DNA of 38,182 nucleotides, taken from the NCBI GenBank assembly GCA_029261755.1, contig JAJDAS010000524.1, positions 1 to 38,182 of the forward strand, written 5' to 3'. The translations under genes and the position numbers were made by a program. Below, piece after piece: positions 8,352-15,136 of this stretch. Below the pieces are notes generated by a model. That model did no database searches, was not told the origin of the DNA, and worked only from the letters and a program-made list of their open reading frames with translations. The stretch is from Nitrospinia bacterium (GTDB lineage: Bacteria; Nitrospinota; Nitrospinia; JACRGO01). The number at the start of each line of letters is the position of its first letter. Positions within the stretch are counted from its first letter, which is position 1.

Positions 8352-9968
8352 GTGCTAAAAAAATTAGCCATTATCACTGCAAGCCTCTTTACCCTGGCAT
8401 TACTTTTCGCGGGAGGGATCTTTTTCTATAGCTCCACTCCCTCCTTTTGCCGCAGCTGCCATATCATGGAACCTTTCTACCAATCGTGGACCACCTCCAA
8501 GCATAATGATATCGCTTGCGTCAAATGCCATTTCGAGCCGGGCCTGGCGGGCAGCCTGAAGGGAAAATGGCAGGCAAGCGCCCTCCTGGTTCAATATCTA
8601 ACCAACACTTACAGTCCGAAACCCTTTGCCAACATCAAAGACGCCAGTTGTTTGCAGGAAGGCTGCCATGTGAAGGCCGAACTTGGGGAAACAAAACCCT
8701 TCAAGGGAAAGGCCGCCTTCAACCATCAACCGCATTTTCAACCCGGACTTCAGAGCGATCTCACCTGCACCTCCTGCCACTCCCCTTTGAAAGGAGAAAA
8801 ACATATCTCCGTGAATGAGACCCATTGCTACCTCTGCCACCTAAAAGGGGTGGATTGGGAATCCCAAGAAGAGAGAATACCAGATGCCGACTGTCGCCTC
8901 TGCCATAAGACCTTCCCAAAAGTGATCTCACTGGGCTCCAAAAATATTGAACACGAAAAATACATTGAAGGGAACATTAGTTGCCACGAATGCCATAGCC
9001 ACGTAGTAAAGGGAGGGGGAAAGGTGGAAGAAAGCACCTGTTTCAAATGCCATGACTTTCAGGAACGATTGCAGATAAAAGAAGATAAGGAAAAGTTGCA
9101 CAAAATTCACGTGGTGGCACATGTGGAGTGTTTTTTATGCCATGACGACATCAGCCACCAGATAGACCACAAGGCCAAGATGGAAGGATCGGACTGCCGC
9201 TCCTGCCATCTCGCGAAGCATTCTGGCGTCAAGATGCTCTATAGCGGAAGAGGTGGACAAGGAGTGCCGGACAAACCGGGTCCCATGTTCCAGGCCGGGG
9301 TGGACTGCATCGGCTGCCACAACGATCCTTCTCCCGTAGTCAGTCCGGACTTCAAGGGGAGGACTCTCACCACCGTTAAGCAACGTTGCGTGGAATGCCA
9401 TAACGATGAGCGTTATGGGGATATTTTGGACAAATGGAAGGGTTTCATCAAAACCAGACTCCAGGCCGTTGGCGAAAAGATGGAAAAAGGAGAAAAGAAA
9501 GTGGGACCTAAGCCGGAAGATCCGAAAATGAACAAACTATATCAGGAAGCCAGATACAACTATTTCTTCGTGAAGCAGAGTCCGGGGGTCCACAACGTGG
9601 GTTATTCCAAGAGTCTCCTGGAGGCTGCGGAGAACAAGCTGGATTCCATCCTGGGCGAGGAACCCATAGAAGAGACCGAGGAAACGGAAGAGGAAGAGAT
9701 TTTCTGGTTCGAAGATACGGAAGGGTTAGCTCCCGTGCGATTCAGTCACGAATTTCACCAATCCATGTTCCCGGAATGCGGGGAGTGCCATGACAACCTC
9801 TTTTCCATGGAGAAAGGAAGCTCCGATTCTTTAGGTCTACTCACCATGAGCAACATGAAACGCGGGAAATATTGCGGCCATTGCCATAACGGGGAAGAGG
9901 CCACGAATATAACAGAGAGTTGTGACATGTGCCATGTGGACAAAAAGACTAATGGAGTGGTGGAATAA
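8352..9968 (+). CDS. Membrane-anchored NapC/NirT-type multihaem cytochrome with about 15 c-type haem sites
   Basis: A GTG at 8352 is preferred over the upstream TTG at 8322 because CAGGAAAG lies just before it. The product (538 aa) has an N-terminal helix (LAIITASLFTLALLFAGGIFF) as a membrane anchor. It then carries 14 CXXCH motifs and one CX4CH (CLQEGCH). From the TTG numbering, first cysteines are near 43, 66, 110, 149, 169, 191, 221, 240, 270, 292, 329, 356, 486, 518 and 534. The first two sites resemble NapC/NirT quinol dehydrogenases. The last three lie in a c(7)-type triheme domain (FSHEFHQ, CGECH, CGHCHNG, CDMCH) after an acidic linker around 445-460. It probably moves electrons from the quinol pool through the periplasm; the acceptor is unknown. 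It stands alone, without obvious partner oxidoreductases nearby. Confidence 0.93.
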   Translation: MLKKLAIITASLFTLALLFAGGIFFYSSTPSFCRSCHIMEPFYQSWTTSKHNDIACVKCHFEPGLAGSLKGKWQASALLVQYLTNTYSPKPFANIKDASCLQEGCHVKAELGETKPFKGKAAFNHQPHFQPGLQSDLTCTSCHSPLKGEKHISVNETHCYLCHLKGVDWESQEERIPDADCRLCHKTFPKVISLGSKNIEHEKYIEGNISCHECHSHVVKGGGKVEESTCFKCHDFQERLQIKEDKEKLHKIHVVAHVECFLCHDDISHQIDHKAKMEGSDCRSCHLAKHSGVKMLYSGRGGQGVPDKPGPMFQAGVDCIGCHNDPSPVVSPDFKGRTLTTVKQRCVECHNDERYGDILDKWKGFIKTRLQAVGEKMEKGEKKVGPKPEDPKMNKLYQEARYNYFFVKQSPGVHNVGYSKSLLEAAENKLDSILGEEPIEETEETEEEEIFWFEDTEGLAPVRFSHEFHQSMFPECGECHDNLFSMEKGSSDSLGLLTMSNMKRGKYCGHCHNGEEATNITESCDMCHVDKKTNGVVE

Positions 9969-10112
9969 TGGAATGGGGGAATACTGGAGAAACTGTGGGA
10001 AGTCTTTTTCCTTTCTTAGCCTGAACCTTTGCCTCGGCCTGAGCAGTTACCCCTTTCCCGTTAACCATGTGACTTTTTATATCCCCTGTCCATTGACCCT
10101 GGCCTCACAATT

Positions 10113-10162
10113 TGATATTACAAATATCATATTTCAACTTTTTATGATATTAGGAATATCAT
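10113..10162. repeat. Two perfect AT-rich dyads 31 bp apart
   Basis: TGATATTACAAATATCA (10113-10129) is a perfect dyad with 7-bp arms. ATGATATTAGGAATATCAT (10144-10162) is a second with 8-bp arms. They share the core TGATATTnnnAATATCA and their starts are 31 bp apart, close to three helical turns, as for tandem operators. No intact gene follows directly. Confidence 0.6.
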
Positions 10163-10189
10163 GTTTGTTCAAATATACAATCAAAATAT

Positions 10190-10353
10190 TTGGTGGGCTG
10201 AAATACCGGAAAAAGATGGGATTTTCAGATTTCAAGATGATGGATAAGCTTGGATTTAAGGAAGGCATCATGATTTCCAGGGAAAAACTTGAAAGGCGGA
10301 ATGGTTTTTATATTATTCCCATAGAACTCTTTCTTATTACAAGAAACAACTAA
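10190..10353 (+). pseudogene. Possible C-terminal remnant of an AAA/DUF4143-type ATP-binding protein
   Basis: An open frame ending at 10353 encodes GLKYRKKMGFSDFKMMDKLG, then FKEGIMISREKLERR and GFYIIPIELFL. This arrangement (a helix, then a KEG-I/L strand, then an I-P-x-x-x-FL tail) resembles the end of DUF4143-type ATPases. The frame runs upstream into the cytochrome 3' end with no homologous sequence, and no P-loop part is nearby. It is therefore at best a decayed fragment. The resemblance is judged by eye and is weak. Confidence 0.25.
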
Positions 10354-10366
10354 AACCCAAAACCTA

Positions 10367-10386
10367 GCCCACGAAATGCACGAAAA
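10367..10386. repeat. CACGAAA-family repeat, left copy
   Basis: GCCCACGAAATGCACGAAAA here matches the reverse complement of 13181-13200 at 18 of 20 positions. The two inverted copies bracket the pentapeptide-repeat gene. Additional CACGAAA units follow to 10400. Confidence 0.65.
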
Positions 10387-10432
10387 ATCACGAAAAAAAC
10401 TTCAAGAAAAGAGGTTAATAACGAAAAACAAT

Positions 10433-10545
10433 TTTAACGCAGAGGCGCAGAGGCCGCTGAGAAAAGATTTAAAGAGGGAAAAAGAATAATTTATTTTTTG
10501 GTTTTTCTCTGCGTTCTCTGCGTTCTCTGCGAACTCTGCGTTAAA
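10433..10545. repeat. CGCAGAG-family inverted repeat
   Basis: TTTAACGCAGAG (10433-10444) and CTCTGCGTTAAA (10534-10545) are a perfect 12-bp inverted pair. Inside the right arm CTCTGCG is repeated four times at 9-bp spacing (10507-10540). The left arm has AGAGGCGCAGAGGCCG. The region can fold into a long imperfect hairpin. The rest of 9969-10695 shows only the features listed here. Confidence 0.75.
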
Positions 10546-10695
10546 TTTCTTTTTTTTAAAATAAAGTCATTGCCACAGAATGTAAAGAACGGAGAACATG
10601 AAGCATAGTTAAAATTTTATCCATTTTCCATAAACCATTTTCCAAGCTCCCTCTCCTACTCTATTTTGTACTATCCCATTGGCGCTGAGCAAACC

Positions 10696-11442
10696 ATGCC
10701 TTTCCATAAAGCTTTCTTAATCCCCATTCTCATAATCTTTTCTCTCCTCTCCTTTTCCCCCCAGCTATTGGCGGAGGAAGAAAAAAATATTTTCCCATGC
10801 AAGGACAAAGAGAAAATCCTGGGCAAAAAAACTCTCCATGAACAATTTAGACAAGGAAAAACTGTTTCCGGTTGCCGCGTTAATGGTGATGATATTCTTG
10901 AAATCATCAGGATTGAAGCACAATGGGAAGAAAAGCTTTCTAACATTTCAATCGAAAATTCGATCATTGAAAGAGGGTTGGACTTTAGTATCTTGCCGAA
11001 AATAAAGTTAACTACGGTAAACCTTCCCGAAAACTGGGAAGAAGAAAAAAAGAAGGAATTCCTGAAGAAGAATTCGACAAAATCCTTTCGGATAGTAAAA
11101 AATAAAATCAAAATCAAAAATTCTGAAATTAAGTCGAAAATAAACAAAAACGGGAGAGAGGGTGACTATTATTCCACTTTTGCAGAATCAACTTTATTTG
11201 AAAAAGATGTCTTTTTCGATGAAAAAACAATTTTCCGAGGAGATGCTTTCTTCAAATACGCCATATTTACTGGAGAAGCTTCTTTCTATTCTGCTACATT
11301 CCATGAAGTTGTTTCCTGCTATTCCACAACATTCCATGGGGAGGCTCACTTCTCTTCAGCCACATTCCATAAAGATGCTTATTTCTCTTCCGCAACATTT
11401 AGTGCAAAAGCTTCCTTCTCTTTGGCTACATTCAATGGATAG
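10696..11442 (+). CDS. Pentapeptide-repeat protein, 5' piece (signal peptide and first repeats), ends at an in-frame TAG
   Basis: The ATG at 10696 is chosen because it opens a clean signal peptide (MPFHKAFLIPILIIFSLLSF, cleavage after LLA); a TTG at 10666 is an alternative. A 120-aa mixed alpha/beta part follows, with the repeated phrase KNKIKIKNSEIKSK near its end. Then come phenylalanine-centred pentapeptide repeats (GEASFYSATFHEV, KDAYFSSATFSAK). Translation stops at TAG 11440-11442 within a repeat, where sister repeats read GGA-GAG-GCT. The frame continues unchanged after the stop to 13059, so this is one gene split by a single nonsense change. The 5' product alone would be a truncated secreted protein. 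Function unknown. Confidence 0.7.
   Translation: MPFHKAFLIPILIIFSLLSFSPQLLAEEEKNIFPCKDKEKILGKKTLHEQFRQGKTVSGCRVNGDDILEIIRIEAQWEEKLSNISIENSIIERGLDFSILPKIKLTTVNLPENWEEEKKKEFLKKNSTKSFRIVKNKIKIKNSEIKSKINKNGREGDYYSTFAESTLFEKDVFFDEKTIFRGDAFFKYAIFTGEASFYSATFHEVVSCYSTTFHGEAHFSSATFHKDAYFSSATFSAKASFSLATFNG
11440..11442 (+). other. In-frame TAG that splits the pentapeptide-repeat gene
   Basis: The context is AAT GGA TAG GCT TCC. Equivalent repeat positions read AGT GGA GAG GCT, so one G-to-T change explains the stop. The frame is open on both sides and encodes the same repeat. Confidence 0.85.
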
Positions 11443-11472
11443 GCTTCCTTCTCTTCCGCAACATTCAGTGAA

Positions 11473-13059
11473 ATGGCTAACTTCTCTGACGCAACATTCA
11501 GTGGAGGAGTTTCTTTCTCTTCCGCAACATTCAGTGGAGAAGCTAACTTCATGGGAGAAGCTGTTTCCTTCTCTTCCGCAAAATTTAGTGGAGGAACTTC
11601 CTTAATGGGAGAAGCTATTAACTTCTCTTCCGCAGCATTCAGAGGAGGAGCTAACTTCTCTGACACAACATTCAGTGGAGAGGCTGACTTCTCTGGCGCA
11701 GCATTCAGTGGAGAGCCTTTCTTCAAATCCGCCAAATTCAGTGTAGGTGTTTACTTCAAATCCGTAACTTTCAGCGGTGGTGCTAACTTCTCTTCCACAA
11801 CGTTCAGTGGAGAAGCTAACTTCTTTGACACCACATTTAACAATTTAGCCTATTTTAAAGATTCAATTTTTCTTAATTCATTAAACCTCGTAAAGGCCGG
11901 TTTTCATGGATACGCCGACTTTCGTGGTTCGAAAATCAGAAAGTTGGACTTTAACAACAATAAAAGCCCCAGGGTTTTTCCCAGCCGTCTCGATTTCCGG
12001 GGTGCTGTGATTACCGAAGCCCATTTTCAGGATCTGGTCTTTGAGAAGGATGTGGATTTTTCCGATGTAGCTATTGGACAGCTTGTGAAAGAATCTCCAT
12101 CGAAAGCAGAAGAGGCTTCAAAAAAGGAACCGCAGGGGAAAGTGGATAAGGGGGAGGAAACAACTACCTCATTTTCCACTGTCTTCCGTTTCGTAACCTT
12201 CGAATCGGACGCCTTTTTTCTCAGAACAAAGTTCCTAGGTCCCATGGCCTTTGAAAAGGTGAACTTCAAGAAGGAGGCGAATTTCAGGGAAGCTGCCTTC
12301 AAAAAGGCTAAAAAGTTTTCTCTTTCTTACCTGAATTTCAAGGATCTGTGGATTCGCTGGGCTCAATTCCCTCCCATTGAATCCTGGATCAAAAAGGACG
12401 AAAACATGATTAAAAGTTTCAGTGACAAGGAAATTGAAGAAACCGAAACAAGGAAAGAAGAAGGCATAGAAAACCTTTCTAAGGTTTTCAAAAGACTGGA
12501 GGAAAACTTCCGAGCCCGAAACCTTTTGAGTGACGCCAATTCCGCCTATTACCATCGAGAAAATGCAGAACTGGAAGAAAAGAAAACGGAAAAAATCCCA
12601 TGGTGGAAGAAGCTCTTTCGAATGCTTTGGCAAGCATGGGGAATCATTTCCGGCTACGGGACGAAAATCGAGAGGATTGCAGTATGTGCCTTGGTTTTAA
12701 ACCTGCTCTTTACCCTCCTCTACTGGATCGGGGCCAACCTTGAAAGGCACGCTCCCCCCAAACCCGAAAGGGATTTCACCTTCAAACTTAGGTTCCGGGA
12801 TTTCACCAGGGATTACCTCGCCGATCCTGGGGAATCGACTCCCTGGAAACTCACGACTGCCCTCAGATTTAGCTCCGTCATACTCTTCAAAATCGGCCCC
12901 AGGGACACCACCATCTCCGGGAAGATGTTTTGGATTCTGAATGCCAAAATCTTTGTCTGGCTTGAATGGTGGCTGGGGGTCTTGCTCATGGCCGCCCTGG
13001 CTTATACCCTGGCGAATACGGTTCCGGTTATCCACTGGCTTATTAGCGGTATTCTTTGA
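11473..13059 (+). CDS. Pentapeptide-repeat protein, 3' piece, with channel-like C-terminal membrane domain
   Basis: This is the continuation, in the same frame, of the gene that opens at 10696; the ATG at 11473 lies inside a repeat and is unlikely to be a true start. Seen in order: pentapeptide repeats (about residues 1-130, ANFSDATFSGG, with two MGEA insertions that shift the phase), a divergent repeat part with FRGSKIRKLDF, and a second repeat block near 255-285. A charged helix (FKRLEENFRARNLLSDANSA) follows. Next is a two-helix membrane module: helix 1 IAVCALVLNLLFTLLYWIG, a pore-like loop ALRFSSVILFKIGPRD, and helix 2 WLGVLLMAALAYTLANTV. It resembles Ion_trans_2 domains found behind pentapeptide repeats, but the filter lacks a TVGYG-like motif. 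Confidence 0.75.
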   Translation: MANFSDATFSGGVSFSSATFSGEANFMGEAVSFSSAKFSGGTSLMGEAINFSSAAFRGGANFSDTTFSGEADFSGAAFSGEPFFKSAKFSVGVYFKSVTFSGGANFSSTTFSGEANFFDTTFNNLAYFKDSIFLNSLNLVKAGFHGYADFRGSKIRKLDFNNNKSPRVFPSRLDFRGAVITEAHFQDLVFEKDVDFSDVAIGQLVKESPSKAEEASKKEPQGKVDKGEETTTSFSTVFRFVTFESDAFFLRTKFLGPMAFEKVNFKKEANFREAAFKKAKKFSLSYLNFKDLWIRWAQFPPIESWIKKDENMIKSFSDKEIEETETRKEEGIENLSKVFKRLEENFRARNLLSDANSAYYHRENAELEEKKTEKIPWWKKLFRMLWQAWGIISGYGTKIERIAVCALVLNLLFTLLYWIGANLERHAPPKPERDFTFKLRFRDFTRDYLADPGESTPWKLTTALRFSSVILFKIGPRDTTISGKMFWILNAKIFVWLEWWLGVLLMAALAYTLANTVPVIHWLISGIL

Positions 13060-13124
13060 GCACAAGGAATTCAGAAATAACAAAAGGCAGTATGTAGTAG
13101 ACAGTAGACAGAGAACGGAAAACA

Positions 13125-13200
13125 GGTGGTTATACAGTAACGAGAAATACCTACAAATGTAGTTGTTTTTATTCCGTATCTTTTCGTGTATTCCGTGGGC
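13125..13200. repeat. Direct repeat copy 1 with CTACAAATGTAG dyad
   Basis: This copy starts with GGTTATAC (ending at 13135), has the dyad CTACAAATGTAG at 13151-13162 and ends with TTCCGT/CGTG units. The second copy at 13752-13828 has the same elements at the same spacing, and the pair flanks the zinc-finger/RHH gene. The last 20 bases (13181-13200) are also the right-hand inverted partner of 10367-10386. An imperfect CAGGAA inverted repeat lies further on at about 13338-13408; otherwise 13201-13437 looks empty. Confidence 0.7.
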
Positions 13201-13437
13201 CAGGGGTTTAAGGTTTTTGGGATTTAAAATTTCGATTGCTGCACCCTTCCATCTGTTTGGCCCTCCGGTTCATATCCTGCTTTCCCTTTCCCTTTAACAT
13301 GGTCGCAAATTAACGCGAATAAAACCATTCTCTTAGGAAGACAGGAAAGGCAGGAAGAATCTTTACACTTTTTTGCTTTTCAGGTTTTTTCCTAGTTTCC
13401 TGCATTCCTTAGCTGAGTTATTTAGATAGGCAAGTGG

Positions 13438-13752
13438 TTAATTTAAATATGCCTCAATAGCTTGAAGCATGATGGCCCTTACGTTGGTCCCTTCATCCAG
13501 TGCGCGCTGCTTTAGGGAATGTAACGTCTTTTCAGGCACATCCCGTAACAGGTAAGCCGTGGCATTTTGTGTGTCGCGTAGTTGCTTTTTGGCTATTTGC
13601 AAAACATTTGCAGGTTTTTCCTCAGCCCTGAGCCTGTCGATTTCAGCACTGATATCCGCTATACAATCTTTGCATATATAGACCCCGGACATTATTCTGA
13701 GTACTCCCGCACCCTCACACGCTGTACATAGTCTATTTACTGTTTGCTTCAT
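13438..13752 (-). CDS. Small zinc-finger plus ribbon-helix-helix protein
   Basis: A 104-aa protein. Cysteines C9, C12, C27 and C30 make a CX2C-X14-CX2C zinc-binding pattern at the N-terminus. A short helical linker (AEIDRLRAEEKPANVLQIAKK) follows. The C-terminus (TAYLLRDVPEKTLHSLKQRA, then LDEGTNVRAIMLQAIEAYLN) matches the ribbon-helix-helix fold of FitA/Arc-type antitoxins and repressors. No toxin gene (PIN, RelE) is adjacent, so an antitoxin role is not supported by context. A dyad CTACAAATGTAG lies 25 bp before the ATG and could be its own operator. No Shine-Dalgarno is visible. Function beyond DNA binding is inference. Confidence 0.7.
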   Translation of the reverse strand: MKQTVNRLCTACEGAGVLRIMSGVYICKDCIADISAEIDRLRAEEKPANVLQIAKKQLRDTQNATAYLLRDVPEKTLHSLKQRALDEGTNVRAIMLQAIEAYLN

Positions 13753-13828
13753 GTGGTTATACCGCGCCCCAAAAGACCTACAAATGTAGTTATTTTTTTT
13801 TATTCCGTGTCGTTCCGTGCCATTCCGT
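13752..13828. repeat. Direct repeat copy 2 with CTACAAATGTAG dyad (upstream of the RHH gene)
   Basis: Copy 2 overlaps the start codon of the minus-strand RHH gene. It contains GGTTATAC (to 13762), the dyad at 13778-13789, a T-run and TTCCGTG units. The distance from GGTTATAC to the dyad (16 bp) is the same as in copy 1, so the two are true duplicates and not a chance match. Confidence 0.7.
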
Positions 13829-13836
13829 AGTGAATT

Positions 13837-14304
13837 TCAAAGAACCACATCCAAAAACCGAAAATCGTACTCCCCTTCCTTTATCTCAATAATCCCGGCG
13901 GATGGCCCGAAATGGTCCCTGGGTTTCACGAAGGATCCCGGACTAAAATAAACGATGCCATTATCCTCCACATGGTAACGTTTATGGAGATGGCCGAATA
14001 GCACGATGTCGTATCCGTTCTCCCGGTCCTCCGTTCTTGAAGGGATTTTTAATCGTGCGGGATCATGGGTCATGAAGATCCGGGTATTCTGCACTTCCAG
14101 GGTATCGGATGCCGGTAGCGAACTGTTGCAGTCGCAATTCCCCTTCACCCCTCCAAGGATAGTGTGATGGCTCTTAATGATTTTCATCTCCTTGTTGGAG
14201 ATATCTCCCAGGGTGATGACCCTGGAATCCGAGGGAAAAAGGCCTTCAAAGTTTTCGGTGGTAAGTGCACCGTGGGTATCTGAAATGATAGCGAGGGTAG
14301 TCAT
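13837..14304 (-). CDS. YfcE/MJ0936-type metallophosphoesterase
   Basis: A 155-aa protein from the ATG at 14304 (MTTLAIISDTHG). The frame opens 22 codons earlier, but that part lies in repeat DNA and looks spurious. Calcineurin-like motifs are all present: D-x-H as SDTHG (D9, H11), LGDIS, GGVKGNCD, FMTHDPARL and GHLHKRYH. Family members hydrolyse phosphodiesters with two metal ions; the natural substrate is not known. AGG at about -10 is a weak ribosome-binding site. It has no clear operon partner. Confidence 0.88.
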   Translation of the reverse strand: MTTLAIISDTHGALTTENFEGLFPSDSRVITLGDISNKEMKIIKSHHTILGGVKGNCDCNSSLPASDTLEVQNTRIFMTHDPARLKIPSRTEDRENGYDIVLFGHLHKRYHVEDNGIVYFSPGSFVKPRDHFGPSAGIIEIKEGEYDFRFLDVVL

Positions 14305-14362
14305 CTTAAACCTGAAATTAAATCTCTTACAATCTAAATAATCTTTAAAGTCAAAAACACGG

Positions 14363-14423
14363 AACCACAAATTTCACGGATTCCACAAATAAAAAATTAG
14401 TGCAATTAGTGAAATTCGTGGTT
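14363..14423. repeat. Inverted repeat in a promoter-proximal gap
   Basis: AACCACAAATTTCAC (14363-14377) and GTGAAATTCGTGGTT (14409-14423) pair at 14 of 15 positions. The enclosed 31 bases are AT-rich. It belongs to the CACGAA/CACGGA family seen at 10.4 and 13.2 kb. The rest of the gap up to 14583 holds no recognisable signal. Confidence 0.65.
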
Positions 14424-14583
14424 GAGAAAGTTTTTTGTGACTTTGAGTCTTAGTGGTAAAATCATTCCCTTTCGATCTACTTCGCATCTGTTGCAAGTAA
14501 ACTAAGGGGTATTGTATTCTAGCCCTATTAAACAAAGGTTTCCGTAAATTGTCTCTCTAACCAATCTTGAATTGTACCCTCTT

Positions 14584-15135
14584 ATGGATACAGCCATCAA
14601 GGATAATAGCTCCACAGCCATTTCCGAATCGTTCAACTGGAACAAGATCATCCTGCTTATTGCGGCGGGATTGATCCTTCGCGCCTTTTTTCTTTTCGAG
14701 ACGCCCATTATGCCGCTGCAAGTGGGAGATTCGACGCCGGATTTCCGGCTGGAGCTCTTTGACGGCAAGGAGATCACCGGCAAAGGAATCCTGGGAAAAC
14801 CCCATGTGTTTTTCTTCTTTGCCGGTTGGTGTCCATGCGCCAACCTTTCCGTTCCTTTTCTGAAAAGAGCCCATGAGGAATATGCTTCCAAAGGGGTAAG
14901 TTTTGTGGGTGTGGGATTCCAGGATACCAGAGAGAGTTTGAACTCCTTTGTGTCTCGGCATAACCTCACTTTTCCCGCTGGCCCGGATGTAAATAATGAG
15001 GTGGGAAATCTCTTTGGAATTGCCACTCCTCCTGTCACCGTATTCGTAAATTCCGAAGGGAAGATCGCCTCCATCTTTTCAGGAAAAGTTAAAAAATACG
15101 AGGACTTACAACCTCATTTGGAGAAACTAATTTAA
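14584..15135 (+). CDS. Membrane-anchored thioredoxin-like protein (TlpA/ResA-like) with a CPC motif
   Basis: The ATG at 14584 is chosen over a TTG four codons earlier. An N-terminal helix (IILLIAAGLILRAFFLFE) would anchor the domain on the periplasmic side. The thioredoxin fold follows: VGDSTPDFRLELFDGKEI, then FFAGWCPCANLSVPFLKRAH, and the cis-proline loop GIATPPVTVFVNSEGK. The active site reads W-C-P-C, a CXC arrangement in place of the CXXC of TlpA/ResA. It is followed after one base by the CcdA-like gene, so the two are coupled. Likely job: reduction of periplasmic thiols such as apocytochrome c, from context and family. Confidence 0.85.
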   Translation: MDTAIKDNSSTAISESFNWNKIILLIAAGLILRAFFLFETPIMPLQVGDSTPDFRLELFDGKEITGKGILGKPHVFFFFAGWCPCANLSVPFLKRAHEEYASKGVSFVGVGFQDTRESLNSFVSRHNLTFPAGPDVNNEVGNLFGIATPPVTVFVNSEGKIASIFSGKVKKYEDLQPHLEKLI

Positions 15136-15136
15136 G

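Noticed and set aside
9922-10189. N-terminal part of a frame starting inside the cytochrome gene end
   Set aside because: It starts within cytochrome codons and continues through low-complexity TGGAATAATGG-type DNA. Only the last part (10190-10353) resembles a protein.
10433-10555. The CGCAGAG hairpin followed by T-rich DNA as a terminator
   Set aside because: The right arm ends in TTAAATTTC before the T-run and the stem is long and mismatched; no gene lies directly before it. Kept as repeat only.
11379-11735. Antisense frame of 118 codons with SPLNVA-type repeats
   Set aside because: It mirrors the pentapeptide repeat DNA in reverse; repeats make any frame look periodic.
12697-13083. 128-codon minus-strand frame with P/G/F-rich composition
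   Set aside because: Antisense shadow of the channel-like domain with no start signal and no family.
13438-13752. Reading the RHH gene as half of a toxin-antitoxin pair
   Set aside because: No toxin-like ORF of 60-150 codons is adjacent on either side on the same strand.
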